Under the pieces are notes generated by a model. The model ran no database searches and was not told where the DNA came from. It was given only the letters and a program-made list of their open reading frames with translations. A stretch of 64,000 nt of DNA from Microlunatus parietis (GTDB taxonomy: Bacteria > Actinomycetota > Actinomycetes > Propionibacteriales > Propionibacteriaceae): the NCBI RefSeq assembly GCF_013407955.1, contig NZ_JACCBU010000001.1:5642001-5706000 (forward strand), read 5' to 3'. A program made the translations under genes and the position numbers. Position 1 is the stretch's first letter. Each line of letters starts with the position of its first letter. Positions 42,994 through 51,126 of this stretch are shown here, piece after piece.

Positions 42994-44004
42994 TTACCAC
43001 CAGCTCATCGGGTCAACCACCTCGCCGTCCAGCCAGAGCATCAGATGCAGGTGGCAGCCGGTGGAATAGCCGGTGCTGCCGACCCGGCCGATCACCTGAC
43101 CCTGCGCGACCTGCTGCCCGACGCTCGCCGAGTACGAGCTCGCGTGGTTGTAGCCGCTCACCACATGCCGGCCGGCGATCGTCCCGTGGTCGATCATCAA
43201 CCGGTTGCCGTACCCGGGATTGAAGAAGACCTGACTCACCCGGCCCGGGTACGGAGCTCGGATCGGGGTCCCGCAGCCGGCGCCGAAGTCGGTCCCGTCG
43301 TGCAGCTTCGTCACCCGCAGGACCGGGTGCAGCCGCATCCCGAACGGTGAGGTGATCGGCCCGGCGACCGGCGGGACGAAGCCGTGCTCGCCGGGTGGCC
43401 CGGTCCCACCCAGGCCGGCCGCGGCTGCTGCTGCCGCTGCCGCGCGTTCGGCCGCGCGCCGCTCGGCGACCTCCCGCTGCGCCTCGCCGACCAGCCGGAC
43501 CCGTCCGTCCCCGCCCGGGGCCGCGGCGGCGCCGCCGAGCCGGAGCGGGTCGAGGTAGGTGTCGCCGCGCAACCAGCCCCAGTGCAGGCAATCGCGCGGC
43601 GGACAGTGCCCCGGCTGCAGCGTCCCGATCCGCTGACCGGCCGTCACGCGAGTCCCCACCGGCACGGTCGCGGTGACCGGCTCGTACGTCGTCCGGGTGG
43701 CCCCGTGGTCGACGACCAGCACTCCGCGACCGGCCAGCGGCTGGGCATAGGTCACCGTGCCGGCGGCCGCGGCCAGCACCGGCGACCCCGCCGGCGCGGC
43801 CAGGTCGACGCCGCGGTGGCCGGCGCCCCAGCGCGTCGTGGGCGGGTCGAACGGCCGGGCCACCTCGATCGGCCCGGACAGCGGCCAACCGGTGCGGCCG
43901 GGCCGGACCTCGGCCGACGTCGGTCCGGGCCCGGCCAGGACCAGCAGCAGACCGGCCAGGACCATGGCGGGCAGGCTCCACCCGCGGCACGTGCGTATCT
44001 TCAT
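42994..44004 (-). CDS. M23-family protein with two LytM domains
   Basis: 336 residues from ATG at 44004, with a signal peptide ending near 'GPGPTSA'. Domain 1 (about 55-160) has 'GHRGVDLAAPAGSPVLAAAA' but the second metal motif reads 'LHWGWLRG', lacking the second His, so it is probably inactive. An Ala-rich linker (about 185-200) leads to domain 2 (about 215-336) with 'LHDGTDFGAGCGTPIRAPYP' and intact 'CHLHLMLW'. A secreted peptidoglycan endopeptidase or its regulator. In actinobacteria a single-domain M23 gene commonly precedes rpsB on the opposite strand, and this is its positional match, here with an extra complete domain. Confidence 0.9.
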   Translation of the reverse strand: MKIRTCRGWSLPAMVLAGLLLVLAGPGPTSAEVRPGRTGWPLSGPIEVARPFDPPTTRWGAGHRGVDLAAPAGSPVLAAAAGTVTYAQPLAGRGVLVVDHGATRTTYEPVTATVPVGTRVTAGQRIGTLQPGHCPPRDCLHWGWLRGDTYLDPLRLGGAAAAPGGDGRVRLVGEAQREVAERRAAERAAAAAAAAAGLGGTGPPGEHGFVPPVAGPITSPFGMRLHPVLRVTKLHDGTDFGAGCGTPIRAPYPGRVSQVFFNPGYGNRLMIDHGTIAGRHVVSGYNHASSYSASVGQQVAQGQVIGRVGSTGYSTGCHLHLMLWLDGEVVDPMSWW

Positions 44005-44113
44005 GCCCGGGATCCTGCGCCGGTCCACTCGGATCCGCCGGGCCGGAGAAAATCTGTGGACAACGAAATTCGTACCCGCCGGGCTGTGGACAACCGCGGT
44101 TTCAGGAACTCGA

Positions 44114-44142
44114 CTGTCCGGAACCGCCGTTACGTTGCGCGC
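44114..44142 (+). promoter_or_regulatory. Possible leaderless promoter of the DinB gene
   Basis: CTGTCC (44114-44119), 11 nt, TACGTT (44131-44136), then 6 nt to the ATG; no Shine-Dalgarno. Same spacing and similar boxes as before the DinB-ankyrin gene at 11.7 kb. Confidence 0.3.
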
Positions 44143-44712
44143 ATGAACGACGCCTACTGGCACGAACCGCCCACGGCGGGCACCGAGCTCGAGCACCTGA
44201 CCGGAGCCCTGGATCGACTCCGGGCCACCTTCCGCTGGAAGACCGACGGCCTCGACGCTGCGGGCCTGCGGACCACGATCGGCTCCTCGCCGCTGACCCT
44301 GGGCAGCCTGCTCAAGCACCTCGCCCGGGCCGAGGACGAGATGTTCACCAGGAAGCTGAGCGGGGCGCCGGTCAGTCCGCCCTGGGACACGGTCGACTGG
44401 GACGCCGACCCGGGCTTCGACTTCACCTCGGCCGCCGACGACAGCCCCGCTCAGCTCTACGCGATCTGGGACGACACGGTCGTCCGGTCCCGGCAGCGAC
44501 TGGCCGCGGCACTGTCCGCCGGCGGTCTGGATCAGCTCGTCCACCTGGCCTGGCCGGACGGCCGCCGGCTCAGCCTGCGCCGGCTGCTCTGCGACCTGAT
44601 CGAGGAGTACGGCCGGCACGCCGGGCACGCCGACCTGATCCGGGAAGCGGTCGACGGCCGGGTCGGTGAGGACCCGCCCGGAGATTGGCGCCCGACGCCG
44701 GCCGCGAGTTAG
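44143..44712 (+). CDS. DinB-family protein (DUF664, mycothiol-transferase type)
   Basis: 189 residues. Four-helix bundle with the three-His metal site: 'LLKHLARAEDEMFTRKL' and 'EEYGRHAGHADLIREAVDG' (two His). The 'GRHAGHADLIRE' end is the DUF664 hallmark; actinobacterial members are thought to transfer mycothiol to small molecules. ATG at 44143, divergent from the M23 gene. Confidence 0.88.
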   Translation: MNDAYWHEPPTAGTELEHLTGALDRLRATFRWKTDGLDAAGLRTTIGSSPLTLGSLLKHLARAEDEMFTRKLSGAPVSPPWDTVDWDADPGFDFTSAADDSPAQLYAIWDDTVVRSRQRLAAALSAGGLDQLVHLAWPDGRRLSLRRLLCDLIEEYGRHAGHADLIREAVDGRVGEDPPGDWRPTPAAS

Positions 44713-44747
44713 CCCGGAACGGGCGAACGGCGTAGACTCGGCGCCGC

Positions 44748-44765
44748 AGCCCGAGGAATCGGGCT
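44748..44765 (+). promoter_or_regulatory. Hairpin in the rpsB leader
   Basis: AGCCCGA (44748-44754), loop GGAA, TCGGGCT (44759-44765) in the 218-bp gap before rpsB. A TAGACT box at 44733-44738 could be the -10 element of the rpsB promoter. A role as S2 binding site is speculative. Nothing else is seen in the gap. Confidence 0.35.
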
Positions 44766-44930
44766 GACTTCGCATGCTCGTTGACCGATCGGCCACGATC
44801 GGGCGGCGTCCGCGGTCTCGATTCCTGCCCGGTTCGAGTCGGCCGTCGCATGGGCATCAGGCGGTGTCGAAGAGCTCGGCACCGGACAACCGTACGTCGG
44901 GCGGAAGCCCGAGAAGAGAGGGATACGGCC

Positions 44931-45839
44931 ATGGCCGTCGTCAGCACCCGCCAGCTCCTGGAGAGCGGCGTCCACTTCGGACACCAGACCCGTCGGTGGA
45001 ACCCGAAGATGAAGCGGTTCATCCTCACCGACCGCAACGGCATCTACATCATCGACCTGCGCCAGTCGCTGACCTACATCGACCGCGCGTACGCCTTCGT
45101 CAAGGAGATCGTCGCCCGCGGCGGCAAGGTCCTCTTCGTCGGCACCAAGAAGCAGGCCCAGGAAGCGATCGCCGAGCAGGCGACCCGGGTCGGCATGCCG
45201 TACGTCAACCAGCGTTGGCTCGGCGGCATGCTCACCAACTTCCACACCGTGATCAAGCGGATCCAGCGGCTCAAGGAGCTGGAGGGCATCGACTACGACG
45301 ATGTCGCGGGCTCCGGCCGCACCAAGAAGGAGCTCCTCGGCATGCGCCGGGAGAAGGAGAAGCTGGAGAAGACCCTCGGCGGCATCCGGGACATGAACGA
45401 GGTGCCGCAGGCGGTCTGGATCGTCGACACCAAGAAGGAGCACCTCGCCGTCGACGAGGCCCGCAAGCTGCGGATCCCGATCATCGGCATCCTCGACACC
45501 AACTGCGACCCGGACGAGGTCGACTACGCGATCCCGGGCAACGACGACGCGATCCGCTCCGTCTCGCTGCTCACCCGGGTGCTGGCCGACGCCGTGGCCG
45601 AGGGCCTGATGGCCCGTTCCGGTGGCGACCAGACCGGCGCGGAGGCGACCGCCGAGCCGATGCCGGACTGGGAGCGCGAGCTGCTGGCCAAGCAGGAGGC
45701 CGACGCCCGGGCCGAGGCCACCAACACGGCCGAGGAAGTCCACGGCAGCGAGGCCGCCGATGCCGCCGCGACCTCCCAGGATCCGATCCTGGAGTCCGAG
45801 ACCGCCGGGCTCAAGGAGCCCAGCGAAGTCAGCAACTGA
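44931..45839 (+). CDS. rpsB: 30S ribosomal protein S2
   Basis: 302 residues. Typical S2 sequence: '[20 protein letters not shown]', '[16 protein letters not shown]', '[12 protein letters not shown]' and '[20 protein letters not shown]'. The C-terminal 60 residues are an acidic, Ala/Glu-rich extension ('[20 protein letters not shown]') as in other high-GC actinobacteria. ATG at 44931. Start of the translation cluster rpsB-tsf-pyrH-frr-cdsA. Confidence 0.99.
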   Translation: MAVVSTRQLLESGVHFGHQTRRWNPKMKRFILTDRNGIYIIDLRQSLTYIDRAYAFVKEIVARGGKVLFVGTKKQAQEAIAEQATRVGMPYVNQRWLGGMLTNFHTVIKRIQRLKELEGIDYDDVAGSGRTKKELLGMRREKEKLEKTLGGIRDMNEVPQAVWIVDTKKEHLAVDEARKLRIPIIGILDTNCDPDEVDYAIPGNDDAIRSVSLLTRVLADAVAEGLMARSGGDQTGAEATAEPMPDWERELLAKQEADARAEATNTAEEVHGSEAADAAATSQDPILESETAGLKEPSEVSN

Positions 45840-45855
45840 CTCACGCGACACCGCA

Positions 45856-45873
45856 GCAGGGGGCAACCCCTGC
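45856..45873 (+). terminator. GNRA-loop hairpin between rpsB and tsf
   Basis: GCAGGGG (45856-45862), tetraloop GCAA, CCCCTGC (45867-45873), 17 bp after the rpsB stop. A stable stem without a T-run, probably an attenuator or RNA-stability element; a partial terminator between rpsB and tsf is known in E. coli. Confidence 0.5.
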
Positions 45874-45918
45874 GCTTCCCCCTGACAAGCTCTCTGAACG
45901 AAGGAAGTACGAGGACGC

Positions 45919-46734
45919 ATGGCGACGATTGCCGCTACCGATGTGAAGCGGCTCCGGGACTCCACCGGGGCCGGGATGATGGACGCGAAGAAGGCGCTCA
46001 CCGAGGCCGAAGGCGACTTCGACAAGGCCGTTGAGCTGCTCCGCGTGTCCGGGCAGGCCAAGGCCGCGAAGCGGGCCGACCGGGCGGCCAGCAACGGCCT
46101 GGTCGCCTACGCCGACGGCGCACTGATCCAGCTCGGCGCCGAGACCGACTTCGTGGCCAAGAACGAGGAGTTCCAGGCCCTCGCGGAGACCGTGGTCAAG
46201 GCCGCGGCCGCCGCCAAGGCGAACTCCGTCGACGAGGTCAACGCGGCTCCGGTCGAGGCCGGCAAGACGGTCGCCGACGTGATCCACGAGCTCGCCGTCA
46301 AGATCGGCGAGAAGCTCGAGGTCAGCGACGCGGCCTACTTCGACGGCAACACGACGGTCTATCTGCACAAGCGGGCCTCGGACCTGCCGCCCCAGGTGGG
46401 CGTGCTGGTGCAGTACGCCGGCGACGACGAGGCAGCCGCCAAGACGGCCGCCATGCAGGTCGCCGCGATGCGCCCGCAGTACCTCAACCGCGACGAGGTC
46501 CCGGCCGACATCGTGGCCAACGAGCGTCGGATCGCCGAGGCGACGGCCCAGGCCGAGGGCAAGCCGGAGCAGGCGATCCCGAAGATCATCGAGGGCCGGG
46601 TGAACAGCTTCTTCAAGGACGTCGTCCTGCTGGACCAGCCGTCGGTGACCGACAACAAGACCCCGGTCAAGAAGTTGCTCGACGCGGCCGGCGTTACCAT
46701 CGAGCGATTCGTTCGCTTCGAAGCGGCTTCCTGA
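45919..46734 (+). CDS. tsf: Elongation factor Ts
   Basis: 271 residues, the nucleotide-exchange factor for EF-Tu. N-terminal UBA-like domain '[20 protein letters not shown]', the Tdf motif '[14 protein letters not shown]' that contacts EF-Tu, and the C-terminal module '[18 protein letters not shown]'. ATG at 45919 with GAAGGAAG upstream. Confidence 0.99.
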   Translation: MATIAATDVKRLRDSTGAGMMDAKKALTEAEGDFDKAVELLRVSGQAKAAKRADRAASNGLVAYADGALIQLGAETDFVAKNEEFQALAETVVKAAAAAKANSVDEVNAAPVEAGKTVADVIHELAVKIGEKLEVSDAAYFDGNTTVYLHKRASDLPPQVGVLVQYAGDDEAAAKTAAMQVAAMRPQYLNRDEVPADIVANERRIAEATAQAEGKPEQAIPKIIEGRVNSFFKDVVLLDQPSVTDNKTPVKKLLDAAGVTIERFVRFEAAS

Positions 46735-46749
46735 GCCTTCGAAACCGTG

Positions 46750-46787
46750 GCGTGCGCTACGAATCCGTACGGGTTCGTAGCGCACGC
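46750..46787. terminator. 14-bp inverted repeat between tsf and pyrH
   Basis: GCGTGCGCTACGAA (46750-46763) and its exact complement (46774-46787) with loop TCCGTACGGG, itself containing palindromic CCGTACGG. It begins 15 bp after the tsf stop. Probable terminator or attenuator setting pyrH expression apart from tsf; no T-run. Confidence 0.6.
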
Positions 46788-46825
46788 TCATGTCAAGCCC
46801 GGAATTTCGACCCTAAGGAGAGCCG

Positions 46826-47539
46826 ATGGCGAGCCCGTACAAGCGGGTGCTGTTGAAACTGTCCGGCGAGGTGTTCGGCGGCGGCAAGGTGGGCGTCGAC
46901 CCGGACGTGGTGGCCGCACTGGCCCGGCAGATCGCCGAGGTCGCGGCGACCGGGGTCCAGATCGCCATCGTCGTCGGCGGTGGCAACTTCTTCCGCGGTG
47001 CTGAGTTGCAGCTGCGGGGCATGGAGCGGGACCGCGCCGATTACATGGGAATGCTCGGCACGGTGATGAACTGCCTGGCCCTGCAGGACTTCCTGGAGAA
47101 GGCGGGTGCCGAGCCGCGGGTCCAGACCGCCATCACGATGGGTCAGGTCGCGGAGCCGTACATCCCGCAGCGGGCCGAGCGGCACCTGGTCAAGGGCCGC
47201 ATCGTGATCTTCGGCGCCGGCTCCGGGATGCCGTACTTCTCCACCGACACCGTGGCCGCCCAGCGGGCGCTGGAGATCGGTGCCGAGGTGCTGCTGATGG
47301 GCAAGCAGGGCACCGACGGGGTGTACGACTCGGACCCGCGGACCAACCCGGACGCCCGGAAGTTCGACGACCTCAGCTACGACGAGTATCTGGCCCGGGA
47401 CCTCAAGGTCGCCGACGCGACGGCGATCAGCATGGCCCGTGACTACGCACTGCCGATGGTCTTTTTCAGCCTCGACACCGACGGCACCATCGTCCGGGTG
47501 ATCGCTGGTGAGAGGATCGGAACCACAGTCCACACCTGA
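46826..47539 (+). CDS. pyrH: UMP kinase
   Basis: 237 residues, amino-acid-kinase fold. '[15 protein letters not shown]' binds phosphate, '[13 protein letters not shown]' is the glycine loop, '[20 protein letters not shown]' the UMP region and '[17 protein letters not shown]' the ATP region. Makes UDP from UMP. ATG at 46826 with TAAGGAGAG upstream. Confidence 0.98.
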   Translation: MASPYKRVLLKLSGEVFGGGKVGVDPDVVAALARQIAEVAATGVQIAIVVGGGNFFRGAELQLRGMERDRADYMGMLGTVMNCLALQDFLEKAGAEPRVQTAITMGQVAEPYIPQRAERHLVKGRIVIFGAGSGMPYFSTDTVAAQRALEIGAEVLLMGKQGTDGVYDSDPRTNPDARKFDDLSYDEYLARDLKVADATAISMARDYALPMVFFSLDTDGTIVRVIAGERIGTTVHT

Positions 47540-47569
47540 TAGCCCAAGCCGAGCAGAAGGAGCTCTACC

Positions 47570-48127
47570 GTGATCGACGAGATCCTCATGGACGCGGAGT
47601 TGAAGATGGACTCCGCGATCGAGTACGCGAAGGAGGAGTTCGCGGCGATCCGCACCGGTCGAGCCCACCCAGCGATGTTCTCGAAGCTGGTCGTCGACTA
47701 TTACGGCGCCGCGACGCCGCTGCAGCAGCTGGCCAGCTTTCAGGTCCCCGAGGCGCGGATGGTGCTGATCACTCCGTACGACAAGGGATCGATGGCCGGC
47801 ATCGAGAAGGCGATCCGGGACTCGGACCTGGGCGTCAACCCGACCGACGACGGCAACGTCATCCGGGTCACGCTGCCCGAGTTGACCGAGGAACGGCGCA
47901 AGGAATACATCAAGCTGGCCCGGACCAAGGCGGAGGAGGCGCGGATCTCGATTCGCAACCACCGCCGGGCCGCCAAGGAGGCCCTGGACAAGCTGGTCAA
48001 GGACAAGGAGGCCGGCGAGGACGAGGTGACCCGGGCCGAAAAGCAGCTGGACGTGGTCACCAAGCAGCACACGGACGCGGTCGACGAGGTGCTCAAGCAC
48101 AAGGAATCCGAACTGATCGAGGTTTGA
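47570..48127 (+). CDS. frr: Ribosome recycling factor
   Basis: 185 residues from GTG at 47570 with AAGGAG upstream. Classic RRF: 'FAAIRTGRAHPAMFSKLVVD', 'YYGAATPLQQLASFQVPEAR', 'LGVNPTDDGNVIRVTLPELT' and 'ARISIRNHRRAAKEALDKL'. Splits post-termination ribosomes with EF-G. Confidence 0.98.
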   Translation: MIDEILMDAELKMDSAIEYAKEEFAAIRTGRAHPAMFSKLVVDYYGAATPLQQLASFQVPEARMVLITPYDKGSMAGIEKAIRDSDLGVNPTDDGNVIRVTLPELTEERRKEYIKLARTKAEEARISIRNHRRAAKEALDKLVKDKEAGEDEVTRAEKQLDVVTKQHTDAVDEVLKHKESELIEV

Positions 48128-48130
48128 TCG

Positions 48131-49045
48131 GTGTCGGATCCCTCGCCTGGAGAATCAGCTCCAGGGAACGAACCGGGCGGAGCGACGCCGCAGCCGCCGG
48201 CTGACCACGGCCGGGCCGGCCGCAACCTGCCGGCGGCGATCGGGGTCGGCGTCGGGCTCGGCGCCTATCTGGTGGTCACCCTGATCTGGTTCAAGCCGGG
48301 CTTCGTCGCCCTGCTCGCGGTCGCCCTGGCGCTCGGCGCCAACGAGATGTACCAGGCGCTGAAGCGGCAGGGGATGACGGCGGCCATCGTGCCGATCGTC
48401 GTCGGTACGGTCGCGATCGCCACCGGTTCCTATCTGGCCGGGGTGCAGCGGCCGGTGTTCTTCTCGACCACCTCGGTGCTGCTGGCCTCGCTCGCGCTCA
48501 CCGTCCTGGCCGCCATGATCTGGCGGATGCCCAAGGGGGCGTCCGGCTACGTCAAGGACACCGCGGCCAGCCTGATGATCATCGCCTACGTGCCGTTCCT
48601 CGGCTCGTTCGCGGCGCTGATGCTGGCGGGGGAGAACGGTTCGGTACGGCTGGTCACGTTCATCGTGATCGTCGTGATGGGCGACGTCGGCGGCTACGTG
48701 GCGGGCGTCCTGTTCGGCCGGCACCCGATGGCGCCGACGATCAGCCCGAAGAAGTCCTGGGAGGGCCTGGTCGGCTCGGTCGTGCTCGGCACCGGCTCCG
48801 GACTGGCCCTGACGGTGTTCGGCCTCGGCGCGCCGTGGTGGATCGGCCTGATCCTCGGTGTCCTGCTGGTCGGGGTCGGCGTCTGCGGCGACCTGATCGA
48901 GTCCTTGATCAAACGGGACCTCGGGATCAAGGACATGAGCTCGTTCCTGCCCGGCCACGGCGGCGTGATGGACCGGTTGGACTCGCTGCTGGTGGCCGCG
49001 CCCGTCGCCTGGCTGATCATGTATCTGCTGGTTCCCGGCGGCTGA
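48131..49045 (+). CDS. cdsA: Phosphatidate cytidylyltransferase
   Basis: 304 residues, about eight membrane helices after a 45-residue Pro/Gly-rich N-terminal tail. The CDP-DAG synthase signature is complete: 'DLIESLIKRDLGIKDMSSFL' followed by 'PGHGGVMDRLDSL'. Converts phosphatidate and CTP to CDP-diacylglycerol in the membrane. GTG at 48131, 3 bp after the frr stop. Confidence 0.97.
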   Translation: MSDPSPGESAPGNEPGGATPQPPADHGRAGRNLPAAIGVGVGLGAYLVVTLIWFKPGFVALLAVALALGANEMYQALKRQGMTAAIVPIVVGTVAIATGSYLAGVQRPVFFSTTSVLLASLALTVLAAMIWRMPKGASGYVKDTAASLMIIAYVPFLGSFAALMLAGENGSVRLVTFIVIVVMGDVGGYVAGVLFGRHPMAPTISPKKSWEGLVGSVVLGTGSGLALTVFGLGAPWWIGLILGVLLVGVGVCGDLIESLIKRDLGIKDMSSFLPGHGGVMDRLDSLLVAAPVAWLIMYLLVPGG

Positions 49046-49066
49046 CCGTACTGTCGCGGGTTCCCG

Positions 49067-49600
49067 TCACAGCTCGCGCCGCATGCACACGCGGGGCCAT
49101 CGGTCGAGGCCGAGCGCTGCCTCGGCTGCGCGGATTCGGACGAGCCCTGGGCTGAGTTCGTCGTCGCCGAGTACGCGGAAGCCGAGCCGCTCGTAGTACG
49201 GGGCGTTCCACGCCACGTCCCGGAACGTGGTCAGGGTGAGTGCCGGCAGAGCCCGGTCGCGTGCATGACCCGCGGCGTGCTCGATCAGCGCCCGGCCCAG
49301 CCCGCGCCGGGCGGCGTCCGGATGCACGGTGACCTGCTCGACGTGCAGGGCGCCGTCCACCTCCTCGGCGACGAGGTAGGCGACGATCGTGCCGTCGTCC
49401 GCGGCGGCGACCCAGGCGGCGCCCGCTCTGCGCAGCCGCTCCAGCTCGGCGAGCGTCGGCGGCTCGTCGTCGGCGACGGCGGCCATGCCGAGCCGTCGGA
49501 ACTGCTCGCCCGCGGCCACCTCGATCTCCTGCAGCCAGGGCAGGTCGGCGGACTCGGCGCTACGGATGATCGCCGGGCCAGTATGACTGTCCGTGATCAC
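49067..49600 (-). CDS. GNAT-family N-acetyltransferase
   Basis: 177 residues. Acetyl-CoA loop 'VTVHPDAARRGLGRALIEHA' (RxxGxG/A) and C-terminal 'WNAPYYERLGFRVLGDDEL' define the fold. The initiation codon GTG at 49600 overlaps the TetR stop by 4 bp, so it is translated with it. Substrate unknown. Confidence 0.9.
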   Translation of the reverse strand: MITDSHTGPAIIRSAESADLPWLQEIEVAAGEQFRRLGMAAVADDEPPTLAELERLRRAGAAWVAAADDGTIVAYLVAEEVDGALHVEQVTVHPDAARRGLGRALIEHAAGHARDRALPALTLTTFRDVAWNAPYYERLGFRVLGDDELSPGLVRIRAAEAALGLDRWPRVCMRREL

Positions 49601-50172
49601 GGCGGGCCGACGATACCGTTGATCAACCAGTCCAGGCCGGCCAGGAAGTCGCGCCGGACCCTGCTCGCGGACAACGGCTGCTCGCCGTCGGCCGTCCAGC
49701 CGGTGGCGAACGCCGCGTACCCGATCGTGTAGACGATCATGGTGCGCCGGCCGGCCTCGCCCGCTCGGCCGCCGGCTCCGAGCCGGTCCAGGCAGTCGTC
49801 CATGATCACGCCGAGCCGTTGTGCCTCGGGACCCCGGGATCCCTGCCTGGTCAGGTAGGCGCCGACCAGGCTGGGGTGCTCGACCAGGGTGTCGTAGGTG
49901 TCGACCATGATCGTTCTCAGGGCCCGGCGCGGGTTCTTGGCGCTCGGATTCCGGACCGCCGTCAAGACGTCGTCGAGCACCGCGTCGAGGAGCGCGTTCT
50001 TGTCGTCCAGGTGGCTGTAGATCGCGTTCGGGGCGACCCCGAGCTCGGCCGCGACGGCACGCAGGCTCAAACCGGCCAGCCCGCGGGTGGCCAGCGTCCG
50101 GCGCGCGGCGGCGACGATCTGCTCCCGGCTCAGTCCGGCACGCTCACCGCGCGACCTTCGGCTCCGTTCCAT
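49597..50172 (-). CDS. TetR-family transcriptional regulator
   Basis: 191 residues from ATG at 50172. HTH 'GLSLRAVAAELGVAPNAIYS' followed by 'HLDDKNALLDAVLDDVL', then a TetR_C_1-like helical domain. A longer frame to 50253 would cover the operator and start inside the neighbour, so I reject it. Divergent from the hydrolase at 50216, across a clear operator. Confidence 0.92.
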   Translation of the reverse strand: MERSRRSRGERAGLSREQIVAAARRTLATRGLAGLSLRAVAAELGVAPNAIYSHLDDKNALLDAVLDDVLTAVRNPSAKNPRRALRTIMVDTYDTLVEHPSLVGAYLTRQGSRGPEAQRLGVIMDDCLDRLGAGGRAGEAGRRTMIVYTIGYAAFATGWTADGEQPLSASRVRRDFLAGLDWLINGIVGPP

Positions 50173-50180
50173 GACTCTAT

Positions 50181-50206
50181 TGTACAACGTCCAATTAAGT
50201 TGTACA
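50181..50206. promoter_or_regulatory. TetR operator: TGTACAAC-N10-GTTGTACA
   Basis: Perfect 8-bp arms (50181-50188 and 50199-50206) with a 10-nt centre occupy most of the 43-bp gap between the divergent starts. The same segment also reads as two direct repeats TGTACARYGTCCAWT. The hydrolase ATG lies 10 nt to the right, so its transcript is probably leaderless or nearly so. Confidence 0.8.
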
Positions 50207-50215
50207 GTGTCCATT

Positions 50216-51046
50216 ATGACGAACTTCGCAGAACGTGAGCAGTACGTCGGCACCGCCGCCGGGGTGCCCTATCTGATCCTGCCGCCGGCCTCGGGCCGGA
50301 CGGAGGCGCCGATCGTGGTCGGCTGGCACCTGTTCGATGCGCCGCGGACCGAGTCCGCCTTCGCGGCGGCGATGCCGTTGGACGGACTGGATGCCTGGCG
50401 GATCTATCTCGGGCTGCCGCTGTGCGGAGCCAGGAAGCCGGCCGGCGGTGACGAGGAGGTGATGCGGCTCGGTATGGAGGACGCGGTCCGCAATCTGTAC
50501 GGGCCCGTCCAGGACCAGGCCGTCGCCGAGTTCGAGCCCGCGGTCGCGGCGATCAAGGCCGAGCACGGGTTGACCGGTGATCGACTCGGGCTGTTCGGCG
50601 GGTCGGCCGGTGCTGCCGCAGCGCTCGGCGTCCTGGCCGCCACCCGGCTCCCGGTTGCGGCCGCGGTCGTGGTCAGCCCGCTGACCCAGCTGCGGCCGCT
50701 GGTCGCGGCCAACGGCCGGCTGTACGGCATCGTCTATCCCTGGGATGCCGGCTCGGAAGCGATCGCGGACAAGATCGACTTCGTCGCGCGGGCTCCCGAA
50801 CTGGCTCGGGCCGGTGCTCCGCTGCGGCTACTGGTCGGCGAACTCGACGACGCCGAGGCGATCCATGTCCCCGCCTTCGCCGTACGCGACGCGCTGGCCG
50901 GTGCCGGGGTCGAGGCCGAGGTCACCGTGGTGCCGAACATGCCGCACATGTTGGTCGATCCGCCGGGAGACGAGCCGGCGCCGCAGACCGACCATGCCGC
51001 CGCTGCCGATCGCCTGGCGGTCGAGTGGTTCGCCGGCCGCCTGTGA
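50216..51046 (+). CDS. Alpha/beta hydrolase
   Basis: 276 residues. Nucleophile elbow 'LGLFGGSAGAAAALGVLAA' (Ser in GGSAGA), probable acid in 'LLVGELDDAEAIHVPAFA' and final His in 'VVPNMPHMLVDPP'. Related to dienelactone-hydrolase/prolyl-oligopeptidase-like esterases; no signal peptide. Regulated, by position and operator, by the divergent TetR protein. Substrate unknown. Confidence 0.82.
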   Translation: MTNFAEREQYVGTAAGVPYLILPPASGRTEAPIVVGWHLFDAPRTESAFAAAMPLDGLDAWRIYLGLPLCGARKPAGGDEEVMRLGMEDAVRNLYGPVQDQAVAEFEPAVAAIKAEHGLTGDRLGLFGGSAGAAAALGVLAATRLPVAAAVVVSPLTQLRPLVAANGRLYGIVYPWDAGSEAIADKIDFVARAPELARAGAPLRLLVGELDDAEAIHVPAFAVRDALAGAGVEAEVTVVPNMPHMLVDPPGDEPAPQTDHAAAADRLAVEWFAGRL

Positions 51047-51063
51047 CCGGGGCGTCGATCACC

Positions 51064-51079
51064 GATTAACCGATGAATC
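51064..51079. promoter_or_regulatory. LacI-type operator in front of the lacI-family gene
   Basis: GATTAACCGATGAATC, a near-palindrome with the central CG expected of LacI-family sites, 48 bp before the regulator ATG. It matches the site at 52193-52208 in 13 of 16 positions. A TAGGCT box at 51115-51120, 6 nt before the ATG, suggests a leaderless transcript. Confidence 0.65.
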
Positions 51080-51126
51080 GCCCGGTGCCTGACCGGTCGG
51101 ACGGAGTGCGCCACTAGGCTCGAGCC

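Noticed and set aside
44005-44796. Upstream extension of the M23 frame
   Set aside because: It overlaps the DinB gene on the other strand; the ATG at 44004 starts a proper signal peptide.
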